Source: Diabrotica undecimpunctata
Lineage: Eukaryota; Arthropoda; Insecta; Coleoptera; Chrysomelidae
Direction of reading: 5' to 3'
DNA length: 64,000 nt
NCBI RefSeq assembly: GCF_040954645.1
Contig: NC_092805.1
Coordinates: 18,564,741-18,628,740 of the forward strand
Below the pieces are notes generated by a model. That model worked only from the letters and a program-made list of their open reading frames with translations. It searched no databases and had not been told where the DNA came from. The first letter of the stretch is position 1, and every line of letters begins with the position of its first letter. The position numbers and the translations under genes are program-made. This document shows positions 22,250-33,619 of this stretch, in pieces.

Positions 22250-22850
22250 AACTCTTATATAACGATGAAAACACAATAAAACTATTTTCGAAATAACAAA
22301 TTACACGAACTTTACAACCAAAAAAAGATTAGCAAATCGACAGAAACCATTAAACTAATTTGTTAAATTAAAACATGCGAAATAACATTTTAAAACTAAT
22401 CTTTTAAAGATTCTTCCGGCAAGTAACACAAAATTTATTCGAAATCTTAGTTTTTTTAATAATAATTAATTACCGCGATTTCTTCATTGTTTTATGAGTA
22501 TTACGGGTATTGTATTTCACTAAAGCGGTAAATAGTTTTGTATATTTTTAAGTTAAAACTCTGAATAGAATAAGAATAGTCCAGTGAATGTTGGTTTTTA
22601 AAAGACATACTACTGAGAAGTGTAGGAATAGAACATAAGTTGGATATAAGAAATTGATGGGCATAGTAGATGGAACAGCGAGATAAGGCGCTGGAATGTA
22701 CTCGTATTTGTATTTATAAGTTGTCTGGAAAATACACAAAGATTAACAGCATGTAAAAGATCAGGAGAGCTAAATTTACTTTAATATGAATTAATTTGAA
22801 TATAAAACATATTCATTATATAACATAAACAAATTTCTTGGTAATCATGT
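22250..22850. other. Non-coding, no feature recognised
   Basis: AT-rich sequence between two LINEs. Confidence 0.4.
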
Positions 22851-22854
22851 GCCC

Positions 22855-23680
22855 GCCTATCTTACCAATGCACAATATAATACTTTAATTGCTGGACATG
22901 ATAGCTCTTTTGAATTACGATTGAGAAATTCCAACATATTAGCTGCTTTCACTGATATTGTATTAATATGATCAATGAATTGAAGATGACCGTCAAAAAT
23001 TAAACCTAAATTTTTAATACTACTGACGTTCGATAACTCCGTAACCCATAACATAACACCAATGTAGTATAAGGAGTCAATTGCTTTCTTAATTTCATGA
23101 AATGTTATTTTATGGAACTTCTGAGTATTAAGCTCTAAATGATTTCGCGAACTCTACAACCATAGAGCATTCAAATCATCCTGGATCAAATCAATCATCA
23201 TCATCATCAGTGGTGCTACAGCTCTAGTTGAGCCTTGACCTTCCCCAGTCTATTTCGCCAGTCGTTTCTGTTCATCGCCAACCGTTGCCAATTTGCCGCG
23301 CCGATTTTCCTTGCGTCCTCGTCCACACCGATGAAATCAATATCTTACATTAATTCTTCTATGGAGTTTCATACCATCTGCAAACATTAACACATCTGCG
23401 TATTTTATTTATTTGTTGTCATTAATAAACAAACAAAACAACAAGGGGAAACAGTGGGCCCCCTATGGTACACCAGAAGTAACCTTAATAACACTAGAGC
23501 AATAGTTTCCAATTTTTACTTTTGAATACGACCATTTAAAAAGTCCCTAAATCATTTGACCATTAAGGGTGAAAAACCCAAAGTATCTAGTTTATTTAAT
23601 CTATTCACTCTATCAAATGCCTTGGAGAAATTAGTATAGATAGCATCTACCTGACATCGATCTCCAAAGACATTATATTA
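22855..23680 (-). mobile_element. Jockey-like LINE RT, decayed, with small nested insertion
   Basis: Minus strand, from 23675: DRCQVDAIYTNFSKAFDRVN (motif A), a degraded motif B (SGVP, then GGP) and MFADGMKLHRRIN (motif C, ADG instead of ADD). After a 140-bp insertion come DDLNALW and KNHLELN-like segments. The final block IKNLGLIFDGHLQFIDHINT ... NRNSKELSCPAIKVLYCALV ends at 22857. Frameshifts and stops are common. The 5' half is missing; a plus-strand LINE begins right after 23690. Confidence 0.8.
23196..23334 (-). mobile_element. Tiny 5'-truncated LINE 3' end with (ATC)n tail
   Basis: About 140 bp of more GC-rich sequence starts with an ATC repeat and continues GTGGTGCTACAGCTCTAG. It is flanked on the left by GATCAAATCAAT and on the right by GATGAAATCAAT, an 11-of-12 match that looks like a target-site duplication. 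The ATC/GAT tail matches the 3' tails of LINEs at 32.3 and 61.7 kb, so this is probably the last 140 bp of a related element. Confidence 0.6.
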
Positions 23681-23696
23681 ATATTATAATTATATT

Positions 23697-26015
23697 AAAA
23701 AAAGCCAAAGAGAAACAAAAAAACAGAAGAAACTACCAGAAGAAATTACGACAGCCGTCATACAAATGAAGGATGGAAAGGCACAGGGAGTTGACGAAAT
23801 TCCTGCAGAACTGCTGAAGCTATTAGATGCAGAACAAATAAAAATAATAACTGAAATATTTAATGAAATATACAAAGCAGGAAAAATACCAGTAGAGTGG
23901 CCCAAATCGGAGTTCGTACCATTACCCAAAAAACCAGGAGCAAAAGTTTGTGAAGACTATAGGACCATAAGCCTAATGACCTATCTGCTGAAGCTGTTTT
24001 TAAAAGTCACCCAGGAAAGAATTTACCGGAAATGTGAGGAACAAATTGTGCCCAATCAGTTTGGATTTGTGAACGCCGTTGGTACGAGGGAAGCTTTATT
24101 TAGCATGCAGGTAATATTATTAGCAGGTATTATTTCAGAAATGTAGAGATGTCAGCTGTGATGTTTTTGCATGCCTGATTGAGTACAAGGAGGCTTTGGA
24201 TAGAGTCAGGCATGAACAAATGATGACAGAGATTGACGGAAGAGACCTAAAAATAATAACTAACCTGTATTGGAATCAATCAGCGGTGCTCAGAATTAGT
24301 GTTGTATCAATCGCGATTGATTCGCTCGTTTTGATTCAATCCCTTCAAAGTATTGAACGACCGAATCCCGCTAGTTTATAACGATCGAATCGTATGGTGA
24401 CAAAAATCTATTGATCGACCGCCGACGGCGCCGATCGATATTGAACCAAAACAAAATCTCACAGCCAATACTTTCATTACTTTCGGTACAATGATTGAAA
24501 ACTTAAAATAGTACATATATTAAATTAAGAATTGCGTGCAAGGCAGCGACTTAGCTACAGATCGGGAGTATTGGAGTTGGAAAATATTCTATCGGGCCCA
24601 AGCGATTGCTTTGGCTTGTGTTGTTAATAGTTATTAGGTAGTTAAAATTATAAAATATCGCAAAATTAAAATTTGCACAATGACAATAAATATTTATATT
24701 TGGATGCAGCACATATTTCCATATAAATTTATAATTATTTCGAGTTACACTAAGAACCTAAAAACAAAAACATAAATTCTAGCTTCTCCAATATTTCTTC
24801 TAGTATCTAAGCTAAGCCTTACTCACACTAACATAAACGTATGAAGGACAATGAAGGTGAATACACATATATGAATTACAGTAAGCAATACTACCGGTTT
24901 TCAGTCGATTCAGCTCAATCAATCGGTTACTTGTTATTTGTTTTAAACGGCAATGAAAAGTATTATATATATTATAACGAACGAACGATTGAAATGATTC
25001 GATCGTTTTCAGAAACGGTCACTGAGTGATTCGGTCCTTGTTAAATGAACGATTGACACAACACTACTCCGAATAGATGAAAAATATACAGATCAGGTCA
25101 AAATCTTAAGGGGAGTGAGACAGGGGTGCATAATTTCACCACTGATATTCAATCTGTACTCGTAGCACATTTTTGAAGAGGCTTTAAAATATATTGACGA
25201 AGGCATCTCAATAAATGGAGTCAAGCTTAATAACCTGCGGTATGCAGATGATACAATAGTGTTTTCCAATACCATAGAAAAAAGCAAAACTTAATGTATA
25301 AACTAACGGAAAGAAGTAGAACATATGGACTGGATATAAACACCAGCAAAACCAAGCTAATGATCATCAGCAAGGAAAACATAACCGAAGCAAATCTGTA
25401 TGTGAACCAAATGAGCATTGAACGTGTCTCACAGTACAACTACTTGGGAACTATAATCAATGAGTCGTAGGACAATACCCAAGAGATTAAATGTCGCATC
25501 GGAAAGGCCAAAAAATTGCATTCTTGGCTATCAAATCTGTGTTCAAGACCTATTACCTAACCCTAGAACCAAAAACAAGGCTCCTTAAATGTTACGTGTA
25601 CTCAGTGCTTTTGTACGGAGTAGAAACGTGGACATTGAAGGCGAAAACTCTAACAAAACTTCAGGTTTTTGAGCTATGGTTATATAGAAGGATCCTGAAA
25701 TTTACCAATGAAGAAGTATTACGGAGGATGAATACAACCGCGGATTTGGTCAACATCGTGAAGGACCATAAGCTGCAGTACTTGAGACATATAATGAGAA
25801 ATCAAGGCAGATATAAGCTACTCCAATGCATTTTGCAAGGTAAAATTAAAGGAAAAAGGGCCCCAGGACAAAGAAGAATATTCTGGCTTGCTAACCTGAG
25901 AGCATGGTATGGAAAGACCTCAACACAGCTATTTCGTATAGCAACCAACAAAGTCATCATAGCCAGAATGATCGTCATCGTTCGGAACGTACAGGCACCC
26001 TAAGAAGAAATAGAA
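23697..26015 (+). mobile_element. RTE-like 'endonuclease-RT' LINE, RT to 3' end, split by a hAT-like element
   Basis: Open blocks in order: EEITTAVIQMKDGKAQGVDE, AELLKLL, WPKSEFVPLPKKPGAKVCED, NQFGFVNAVGTREA and (frameshift) IEYKEALDRVRHEQ (motif A). Then NLYWNQSAVLRI is interrupted exactly at 24297. After 25075 it resumes: ILRGVRQGCIISPLIFNLYS (motif B), LRYADDTIVFSNT (motif C), YNYLGTIINES and a clean 170-residue C-terminal frame (25491-26003). That frame includes FELWLYRRILKF and LRHIMRNQGRYKLLQCILQG. The 3' tail is AGAAGAA at about 26003. Few disabling changes, but the endonuclease is missing. Confidence 0.9.
24297..25066. mobile_element. hAT-like non-autonomous DNA element, 770 bp
   Basis: Ends are TAGTGTTGTATCAATCG and the near reverse complement (CGATTGACACAACACTA at the right). 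It is flanked by CTCAGAAT (24289-24296) and CTCCGAAT (25067-25074), an 8-bp target duplication with one mismatch, the hAT signature length. Removing the element plus one duplication joins the LINE reading frame perfectly. Inside, the word GATTGATTCG and its variants recur on both strands near the ends, as expected for transposase binding sites. No transposase coding sequence is seen. Confidence 0.85.
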
Positions 26016-26239
26016 AAATTTATTTTTCAAATATGTTTTCAATTCCAGTCATAACATGCTAATCTGTGTTTGTTTTTTTTTGTAACCCACACACGTAAAA
26101 TATACAAAAATATACATCCTAATGAATTCCTAAAGTAGAATTTATTGGTAAATATATTATGTTTCAAAAAATATAATATAATGTACTTTGTACTTGTTCG
26201 AAATACTTTGTTTATTTTCTTCAAATTTCTTTGAAGTTG

Positions 26240-27530
26240 TAACAATAAAACACTGAAAACTTTGTTTTCAAAACTTCCACAAAATTTATTTTAAATTCTT
26301 ATCACTACAGCTGTTTCGGCTAATTGCCTTTCTCAAGTGATCTGTTTTTGGCATGGGTTTACACTTTATAGTCTCTAATGAAATAGGTTGTGGAGGGGAG
26401 AACTGTTTGTCTCAAGCTGGTCATTCAGAATTAAATCTGTGTTTTTTAATTTGTTGATTTCCATAGATTCTAACAAAGATAGCTTAAGGCCTTTATTTTG
26501 AATGTGTAGAATTTTAAATTCGTCAATAAAAGAATGATTATGATCTAGAAGGTGAAGTGCGTATGTAGAATCTGTTTTTCTATTATTGAAAGCCCTTTTA
26601 TGTTCTGCTATTCGTTTATTAAAATTTCTACCTGTTTGACCAATGTAAGTTTTTGGGCAGTCGCCACATTTAAGTTTGTACACACCACTGTGTAAGTGTT
26701 TTTTATGTTGGCTCTTGTTGTTTTTAACTTTCTTTTTTATGTATTTGGCTATTTTTGTTGATATTTTGCCTGTATATGTAATCGAGCAGAAGGTACTGGG
26801 TTTTTTCTCTAATGGTGGAAGTACTAAGTTCAGGGCTTTCTTGTGTAGTTTTTGATTTAACATTTTATTAATTGTTTGTTCGTTGTATTCATTGTTTACT
26901 GCTATTTGCTTAATGATATTTAATTTTGTCTCAAAATTGTATTTTGACATAGGAATTGCTGTTAATCTATGTGACATACTATGATAGGCTGCCAGTTTAT
27001 GTTGTGTGGGATGGGATGATGAATTGTGAATAGTCGTGCCAGTATGGGTAGGTTTATGAAATATGGAGAAGTCATGTTTGTTTTTAAGTCTGGTAATTTT
27101 TAAATCTAAAAAATTTATGGATTGATTTTGTTCTGTTTCTATTGTAAATTCAATATGACTATGAAGAGAATTAATATACGATAAAAATTGGTCGAGTTGC
27201 CTGTTAGTTCCTGTGAAACATACCAGTACGTCGTCTACGTATCTCCACCAATATAAAAACTGTTTGAATAAGGGATGTTTTGAAATCTTTGTCTCTAGAT
27301 AATCCATAAAAATATCTGATAGCAATGGGCTTAGAGGATTGCCCATTATAAGTCCTGCACTGTTATTTGTATATAATTCAATATTAAATTCAAAGTAGTC
27401 TTGGTTTATGCAAACTTCAAGAAGATGTAAAATTTCAGATGTAATGGATTTGTATTAGGAAAAAGATTTTTTACGTCAAATGAAATTAATCTGGAGTTGT
27501 TAGGTAACTGAAAATGTTGTATTTTATTAA
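26240..27530 (-). mobile_element. Penelope-like element, RT and GIY-YIG endonuclease
   Basis: A 323-residue open frame (27346-26375) begins MGNPLSPLLSDIFMDYLE. It carries the catalytic YVDD at residues 36-39, NFLDLKITR, HKPTHTGT and a C-terminal GIY-YIG nuclease: GVYKLKCGDCPKTYIGQTGR at 222-241 with the catalytic Arg in KRIAEH. Upstream, in another frame, SFDVKNLFPN (motif A, near 27480) shows a frameshift at about 27455. Penelope-like elements prime reverse transcription at the nick made by GIY-YIG. The 5' part is missing. Its 3' end is repeated in inverted orientation at 27545-28060. Confidence 0.92.
26301..26341 (-). ncRNA. Hammerhead-ribozyme-like fold in Penelope-like 3' end
   Basis: On the minus strand: helix I ATCAC/GTGAT, core TTGAGAA, helix II GGC-AATTA-GCC, GAAA, a one-pair helix III (C-AGCT-G) and cleavage-type triplet GTA. 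The layout matches a type with very short helix III known from Penelope-like elements. Two core bases differ from CUGANGA, so it is probably inactive. Identical to 27955-27995. Confidence 0.5.
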
Positions 27531-27544
27531 TCACCAGCTTTCAG

Positions 27545-28060
27545 AACAAATAACAACCTAGGCAAATATATTAAAAACAACAAGAGCCAACATAAAAAAC
27601 ACTTACACAGTGGTGTGTACAAACTTAAATGTGGCGACTGCCCAAAAACTTACATTGGTCAAACAGATAGAAATTTTAACAAACGAATAGCAGAACATAA
27701 AAGGGCTTTCAATAATAGAAAAACAGATTCTACATACACACTTCACCTTCCAGATCATAATCATTCTTTTAATGACGAATTTAAAATTCTACACATTCAA
27801 AATAAAGGCCTTAAGCTATCTTTGTTAGAATCTATGGAAATCAACAAATTAAAAAACACATATAATTCTGAATGACCAGCTTGAGACAAACAGTTCTCCC
27901 CTCCTCAACCTATTTCATTAGAGACTATGAAGTGTAAACCCATGCCAAAAACAGATCACTTGAGAAAGGCAATTAGCCGAAACAGCTGTAGTGATAAGAA
28001 TTTAAAATAAATTTTGTGGAAGTTTTGAAAACAAAGTTTTCAGTGTTTTATTGTTACATA
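27545..28060 (+). mobile_element. Inverted second 3' end of the Penelope-like element
   Basis: The plus strand repeats the last ~480 bp of the minus-strand element nearly base for base. It has the GIY-YIG frame (27615-27875, KLKCGDCPKTYIGQTDRNF), the 3' untranslated region and the terminal words AAACAAAGTTTTCAG and TTTTATTGTTA. The outermost bases at 26240 and 28056 are thus inverted copies of each other. Tail-out inverted arrangements and partial duplication of ends are known for Penelope-like elements. The RT is not duplicated. Confidence 0.9.
27955..27995 (+). ncRNA. Hammerhead-ribozyme-like fold, plus-strand copy
   Basis: Same sequence as 26301-26341 in opposite orientation: helix I 27955-27959 with 27991-27995, core TTGAGAA 27960-27966, helix II 27968-27970 with 27976-27978, GAAA 27979-27982 and GTA 27988-27990. 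Confidence 0.5.
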
Positions 28061-28061
28061 A

Positions 28062-28925
28062 AATGAATTTCCATCAAGTAACGGTCGAATCCATCAATTT
28101 TTTGAAGTTGTTTAAAGGTTTTGTCTCAGCAGTTAGGAGCGTAAATGAATGATTTGTAGAAGAATAAACATTTTACATAAAATTTAGGTTGTTAGGAGCT
28201 TTGCCAATATAGTATTTATTTTGTCAAAAGATTAAATTAATATAATTAAATTAAAAAAAAAACAAAGTGCGCCTATGCTAGATTTGCAGGCGGGACCTTA
28301 TATCCTAGCGTCGGCATTATCTATATCTATATTAATAATAAAATTTTGAATTATAATAAAAGCTCTTAAAAAAATACTTCATCGAATTATGTCATTCATT
28401 TTATCGTATTTTTAAAATGACTGCACTAACTAAACTAAAGTAATTGGATCACATTATGTGTTAAATGATACTTTAAGATCTTTATTACTTTACATAACAA
28501 TGGGTCTAGCTAGAAGATGAAAGTTCGCATAAAAGAGAAATACACTTGCTTTGTTATTACTTTCTTTATTTACATTTTAAGAAGTCTGCACGCAATACCA
28601 CATATTTCAAATAACGTTCGAGTAATACTTTTACTTATCGGGCCGAAGATTATCAATTTTTCAAGGATGGATTGTTTTATTAACACTTCCAATTGCTTAA
28701 TTGGTTTAAACGCTTTTCTATGTTACGGTTAAGTAAAAGTGAATGTAGTTGATAATAAGTGTTAAATATTTTATGTCTAATTGAAATTAAAAAGAATAAA
28801 AAAGAACGTTAGAGTTTACAGTGATGAGAATGTAGTATTAGTAACCACCATCTTCTAAAAGATGTAGTATTGGGGATATACAAAGAAGTCACAGAAAAAA
28901 AAATTCGCTCAGACATATATGTATA
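28062..28925. other. Non-coding, no feature recognised
   Basis: AT-rich. The short open frame at 28517-28732 has no recognisable motif. Confidence 0.4.
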
Positions 28926-28929
28926 TATA

Positions 28930-29605
28930 TATTTAGGGATTCTACAGTATTCACTGCCTTCCCTCGCTCAACCGTTTCCATCTCTCTCTGTTCCTCCAGG
29001 ATTTTCGGGGTCGTCCTCTTTTCCTCCTTCCTATGGGGCTCCAGTCGGTTATTCTCTTTATCCATCTGCTGTCGCTAGTTCTTCTTACATGTCCATACCA
29101 CTTTAATCTTTTTTGTTCTATATATGTTAGTATGTCTGTTTCTATTGATGTTCTTTGCTTTATTTCGTCATTACTTCTCCTATCCATTCTTGTTACTCTG
29201 CAGCATATTCGCAGGCATTCCATCTTTGTTGCTACTATCTTACTGCTGTTTTTCTTGTTTATGATCCAATTTTCAGCCCCATATGTCATAATACTTCGCA
29301 CTAATGTTTTATAAATCTGCGTTTTTGTCTTCATATTTAGGTGTCTATCCCACCATACTGAGTTAAGTTGTCGGATTGCTGTTCTTGTTTGTCCTAATCT
29401 TTGTGTAATTTCTTCCTCTGTTGTTGCCTTTTTCGTGATTATAAACCCCAGGTATTTGAATTTATCCTTTCCTTTGATTGTTACGTTGTCATCAATCTGT
29501 AGATCTTCTATGTCTTCTTCACTTGTAGATAGGTACTCTGTTTTCGCGAGGTTAACATCTAGGCCAGCCTTGGTATATTCTTCTTGTAGTTTCTTCATCA
29601 TTTCT
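28930..29605 (-). mobile_element. RTE-like LINE, C-terminal third, intact frame
   Basis: A 216-residue uninterrupted minus-strand frame (29601-28951). It begins right after motif C: LQEEYTKAGLDVNLAKTEYL, FKYLGFIITKKATTEEEI and SVWWDRHLNMKTKTQIYKTL. It then reads YGAENWIINKK, RLKWYGHVRRTSD, RWIKRITDWSPIGRRKRGRP and RKSWRNRERWKRL. The catalytic core and endonuclease are missing (5' truncation near 29605). The 3' end falls in an (AT)n-rich stretch. The uninterrupted frame suggests a comparatively recent insertion. Confidence 0.85.
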
Positions 29606-29867
29606 TCTCAGACATACAGATACAAAATGTTAAACAGAACTTACACAGTCTCGAATAGGAATCAAAAAAATTCTTAAGTACCTAAGTTGAGAATTAATAA
29701 CAAGGTTAAAATATTGATTTTAATGATGAGCCCGCCAATAGCTTGGATAAGGTAACAAAGATAAAATGCATGTGGCTGTAAAAGAAACAACATTAAAAAT
29801 TTACCATAATGTGAAACCAAAGCACGAAAAGTTGCTAAAAAGAAGCATGATGCAACATTTGCCTGCA

Positions 29868-32303
29868 GTCAAATCTTAATCTATACATTCTTTGCATTTA
29901 TAGATCACCTGATTCTTCCACGAAACTATTTTTTCAGAACCTGTCAAATTTGTTAGACGACCTGCCCAATAAAAGCAGAAAAATTCTATGCAGTGACTTC
30001 AATATTAATCACGCTGTTGCTTTTGCTACCCAATGATTTTTTTTTTAGCCCTTTTTCTATCCGAATTGTCGAATAAAGGCCTCTCCCATTTCTCGCCATT
30101 CATCCCTGTTGTGTGCTAGTAGGCGTTTCCACATTGGTCCTGCGACTCTTTTGATATCGTCGCTCCAGCGCATTTGAGGTCTTCCTCTTGGTCTCTTCGC
30201 ATCGTACGGTCGCCAGTTTCCGACTTCTTTGTTCCATCTACCATCTTCGGGACGTTCGTTGTGTCCAGCCCATTTCCATTTTAATTTAGCTGCTTGTTTC
30301 GCGGCGTCCTTTATTTTTGTTTTGTTCCGGATTGCTTCGTTCGTTTGCCGATCTATTAGTGAGATACCAAGCATTTGTTGTTCCATGGCTCGCTGAGTTT
30401 TTCGAATCTTGTCCATGTTCTTTTTTGTGAATGTCCAGGTTTGAGCTCTGTAAGTGAGAACGGGAAGGATACAAGAATCGAACACTTTGGTTCGAAGGTT
30501 TTGGGGTATCTTTTTGTCTTTCAGTATGTATGAGAGTTTTCCAAATGCGGCCCATCCCATTCTTACTCGTCTGCTTATTTCGGTAGTTTGGTTTTCTTTG
30601 TTTACCTTGATATTCTGACCCAGATATATGTATTCTTCTACATGTTCCACTTTTGTTCCTTGGATGGTTATCGTCGGTTGATCATCTTTATTCGACATTA
30701 GCTTAGTTTTACTCAGATTCATTTTCAGTCCTTTTTTTATGGATTCCGTATGAAGCTCATCGATCATCGTCTTCAGTTCTTTCCAGCTGTCGGCTATTAG
30801 TACTACGTCATCTGCATATCTTAGATGGTTTAAATACTTTCCGTTTATCGACAGTCCCTTCGTTTCCAATTAAGTGATTTAAAGATGTCTTCAAGTGCGG
30901 CAGTAAATAGTTTTGGAGATATGGTGTCTCCCTGTCTTACTCCTCGGTTGATTTTTATTGGCCTCGTTTTCATTCCGTTATCCATCGTGACTACCATTTC
31001 AGCGTGTTGGTATATATTATGTATTATTATGACCCAATTATATATTAAGACCCAATGATACTTGGTCAATATATTCAAATCCTATTGTTTCACAATGCAC
31101 GTTAATTCTCCTAAAAAATTATTAATACAACAGCTACCATAATTGATTATATTGTCTCAGATTTCACAGCCCTTGATGTACGCTCTACAATTATTAATGC
31201 AGGACTGTCTGATTATGAAGCAGTATATACTAAGTTTAACACTCTTAACAAACCATACTCGAAGACTCAACGTTTAGGTAGGTGTTTTTCCGCTCAAAAC
31301 TTTCGTAAATTCCAAAATCTGTTTTTGTCTTCTGGGTGGCACTTTCCCTCTATGGACGTGGACTATAATTTCAGTGAATTTTTAGATAGACTTGTCTGTA
31401 TTTTCAATAAGACATTTCATTTAATTACAATTAAGTCAAAACATCACAAACCCTGGACTACCAAAAGTATCCGCATATCAGCCAAGAATATGTATTCACT
31501 ACTGTAAATCAAGAAATTTACTACCAACGTCTTTGTCACTGAATATATCTACAAGTACAGAGGAACCTATCTAAAACTTACCAAAACAGCTAAAAAAATG
31601 TACTATCAAAATCGTCTGGGAAGCTCTAAAAATGTTGCAAAAGTAACTTGGTCCATAATAAACGATCTTCGAAATAAAACTAACACAGCTCAAACATTTT
31701 CTCTTCCAAACCCTGAAAATCTAAATGAATACTTCGTTAATATGAATAAAAATATAACATCAGCTATTTTGCCACAAAAAGATCCGATTTCCTATCTTCC
31801 CAATTTCAAAAAGTTCTTGAATTCATTATTTATGATCAGTTGATAAAGCTGAACTGATCCAAATAATCAGTAGTATCAAAAGCAAATCTTCCTGTAGTAC
31901 TGATGGACTATCCATAAAAATTGTCTTAAATCTCCCAAAAAATGTGTTGGAAGTCCTGGTCTCACTTATTAATGATTCCTTTGAAATGGGTATATTTCCA
32001 GAGTGTCTAAAGACAGCCATTATTATTCCTCTTCATAAGGGTGGAAAAAAATCGAATGTCTGCAACTATAAACCTATCGCCATACTACCGATTCTATCTA
32101 AAATTATTGAGAGACTTATAAAAGCCCGACTTATGTCCTTTCTCGGTAAAAACAACATTTAATCACAAAGCTAGTTCGGCTTTTTATCTAATAAATGCAC
32201 CAGTGATACTATATTTACTGTACTACATGAGGTCTATCAAGCACTAAACAATAATCTTTACACTGCCAGTCTAAAGTCTTCGATGGCGAATTAGGTAAAC
32301 TTT
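29868..32303 (+). mobile_element. Jockey-like LINE, endonuclease to RT, hosting nested insertion
   Basis: The endonuclease part appears at 29868-30036 (LYILCIYRSPDSSTKLFFQN, then KILCSDFNINHA). It is broken by an RTE insertion at 30037-31049 and resumes at 31059 in the same frame with FTMHVNSPKK, TATIIDYIVSDFTALDVRST and INAGLSDYEAV. The connecting region (MYYQNRLGSSKNVAKVTWSI, 31598 on) leads into RT fingers: IFPECLKTAIIIPLHKGGKK, NYKPIAILPILSKIIERLI and a degraded KVFDGELGKL (motif A) at about 32280. Homology stops at the next insertion. One TGA replaces a sense codon at the junction. Coding capacity is lost. Confidence 0.85.
30037..31049 (-). mobile_element. RTE-like LINE nested in the Jockey-like element
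   Basis: Minus strand: IHNIYQHAEMVV, KINRGVRQGDTISPKLFTAA (motif B, about 30960-30900) and LRYADDVVLIADS (motif C). A 270-residue open frame runs to 30057 with YIYLGQNIKVNKENQT, AAFGKLSYIL, LTYRAQTWTFTKK, LKWKWAGHNERPEDGRW and RGRPQMRWSDDIKRVAGPMW. One frame change sits near 30865. The 3' poly(A) is the T-run at 30037-30046. Flanks ACCCAATGA (30028-30036) and ACCCAATGA (31050-31058) form a 9-bp target duplication. Confidence 0.92.
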
Positions 32304-32315
32304 AAATCCAAGCTT

Positions 32316-33596
32316 CATCATCATCATTCAATCTTCGCTTATCCACTGCTGGACATAGATCCAACTCATAATTTTCCATCTATTTCGATCTTGTGCCTCT
32401 TGCGTCCAATTCCTATGACAACGTTTTAGATCGTCAGTCCAACGTGTTGGTGGACGACCTCTGCTTCGGTAGGCATCATCTCTTGGTCTCCATTCCAGTA
32501 TCCGTTTTGTCCATCTATTATCTGTCATTCGAGCCACGTGACCCACCCAGTTCCATTTCAGTGTTGCTTCTCTCTCTACTGCATCAGCCACTCCTGTTCT
32601 TTGTCGTAGCTGGCGATTTGGGATCTTGTCTCGTAGTGAAACGTCTAACATAGCACGCTCCATCGCCCTTTGACACACACGGATCTTTTGAACTGTTCTC
32701 CTTGTCATGGTCAACGTTTCCGCACCGTAAGTTAACACTGGCAAAACACACTGATTAAACGTTTTTCTTTTAAGGCATATTGGTATATCAGACGATTTGA
32801 AAATATGGTTCAGCTTGCCGAAGGCTGCCCAAGTCAGTCTTATACGACGGAGAAGCTCAACGGTTTGGTTTATTTTTCCTATGCGAATCTCATGACCTAG
32901 GTATTTATAGGCCATTACCTGGTCTATGGATGTTGTTCCTACGCATATATCTTCGCTGACTACAAGATTTGTCATCATCTGGGTTTTAGATATATTTATT
33001 TTCAATCCCCCTTCTAGCGAGGAAAGGTAGAGCTGATTTAAAAGTTCTTTGGCTACATCTATCCTATCAGCTATTAGTACAACATCATCTGCAAATCTTA
33101 GATGGCTAAGCTTTTCTCCATTTATGTTTATGCCCTTAACGGTCAGTTTTGCCCTTTTACATACATATTCCAAAAGCGTAGTGAACAGTTTCGGCGATAT
33201 GGTGTCCCCCTGGCGTACTCCACGTTGTATCGGGAATTTCTGGGTTTGACGATCACCCACTCTAACACTGGCTGTTGCGTTTTGGTATATGTGTTTAATT
33301 ATATTTATATACCGATAGTCAATTCGGCATTCTGTCAAGGTTTCCAACATTTTTTGTTGATTTACGGTGTCCGGTGATCCTTGTTTGGCAAGGACCTGCC
33401 ATAATCTTTTTCCAGCCACTTTTAAGGCATCTGCCACTATTTCATCGCCTCCGGGGGACTTATTGGTTTTTATTTCTTGCACTGACCTTCGAACTTCATT
33501 GGGTGTTACGTCCGGTAAAATTTCAGATCCCTGATTGATTATCTTTGGTAATGATCCACTCCGGTTACATTGTTCTTCTTTGTATAGTTGTCTATA
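32316..33596 (-). mobile_element. RTE-like LINE with clean 384-aa ORF and internal deletion
   Basis: A minus-strand frame is open from about 33596 (FYRQLYKEEQCN) through EVRRSVQEIKTNKSPGGDE to 32328. After GKRLWQVLAKQGSPDT it jumps to YRYINIIKHIYQN, so the stretch with RT motif A is deleted in frame. Then come RGVRQGDTISPKLFTTLLE (B), LRFADDVVLIADR (C), YKYLGHEIRIGKINQ, LKWNWVGHVARMTDNRW and RGRPPTRWTDDLKR. The 3' end has a CATCATCATCAT (GAT)n tail. Flanks AAATCCAAGCTT (32304-32315) and AAATCTAAGCTT (33597-33608) are a 12-bp target duplication with one mismatch. The clean frame suggests youth. Confidence 0.92.
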
Positions 33597-33619
33597 AAAT
33601 CTAAGCTTACTAAAAGCTA

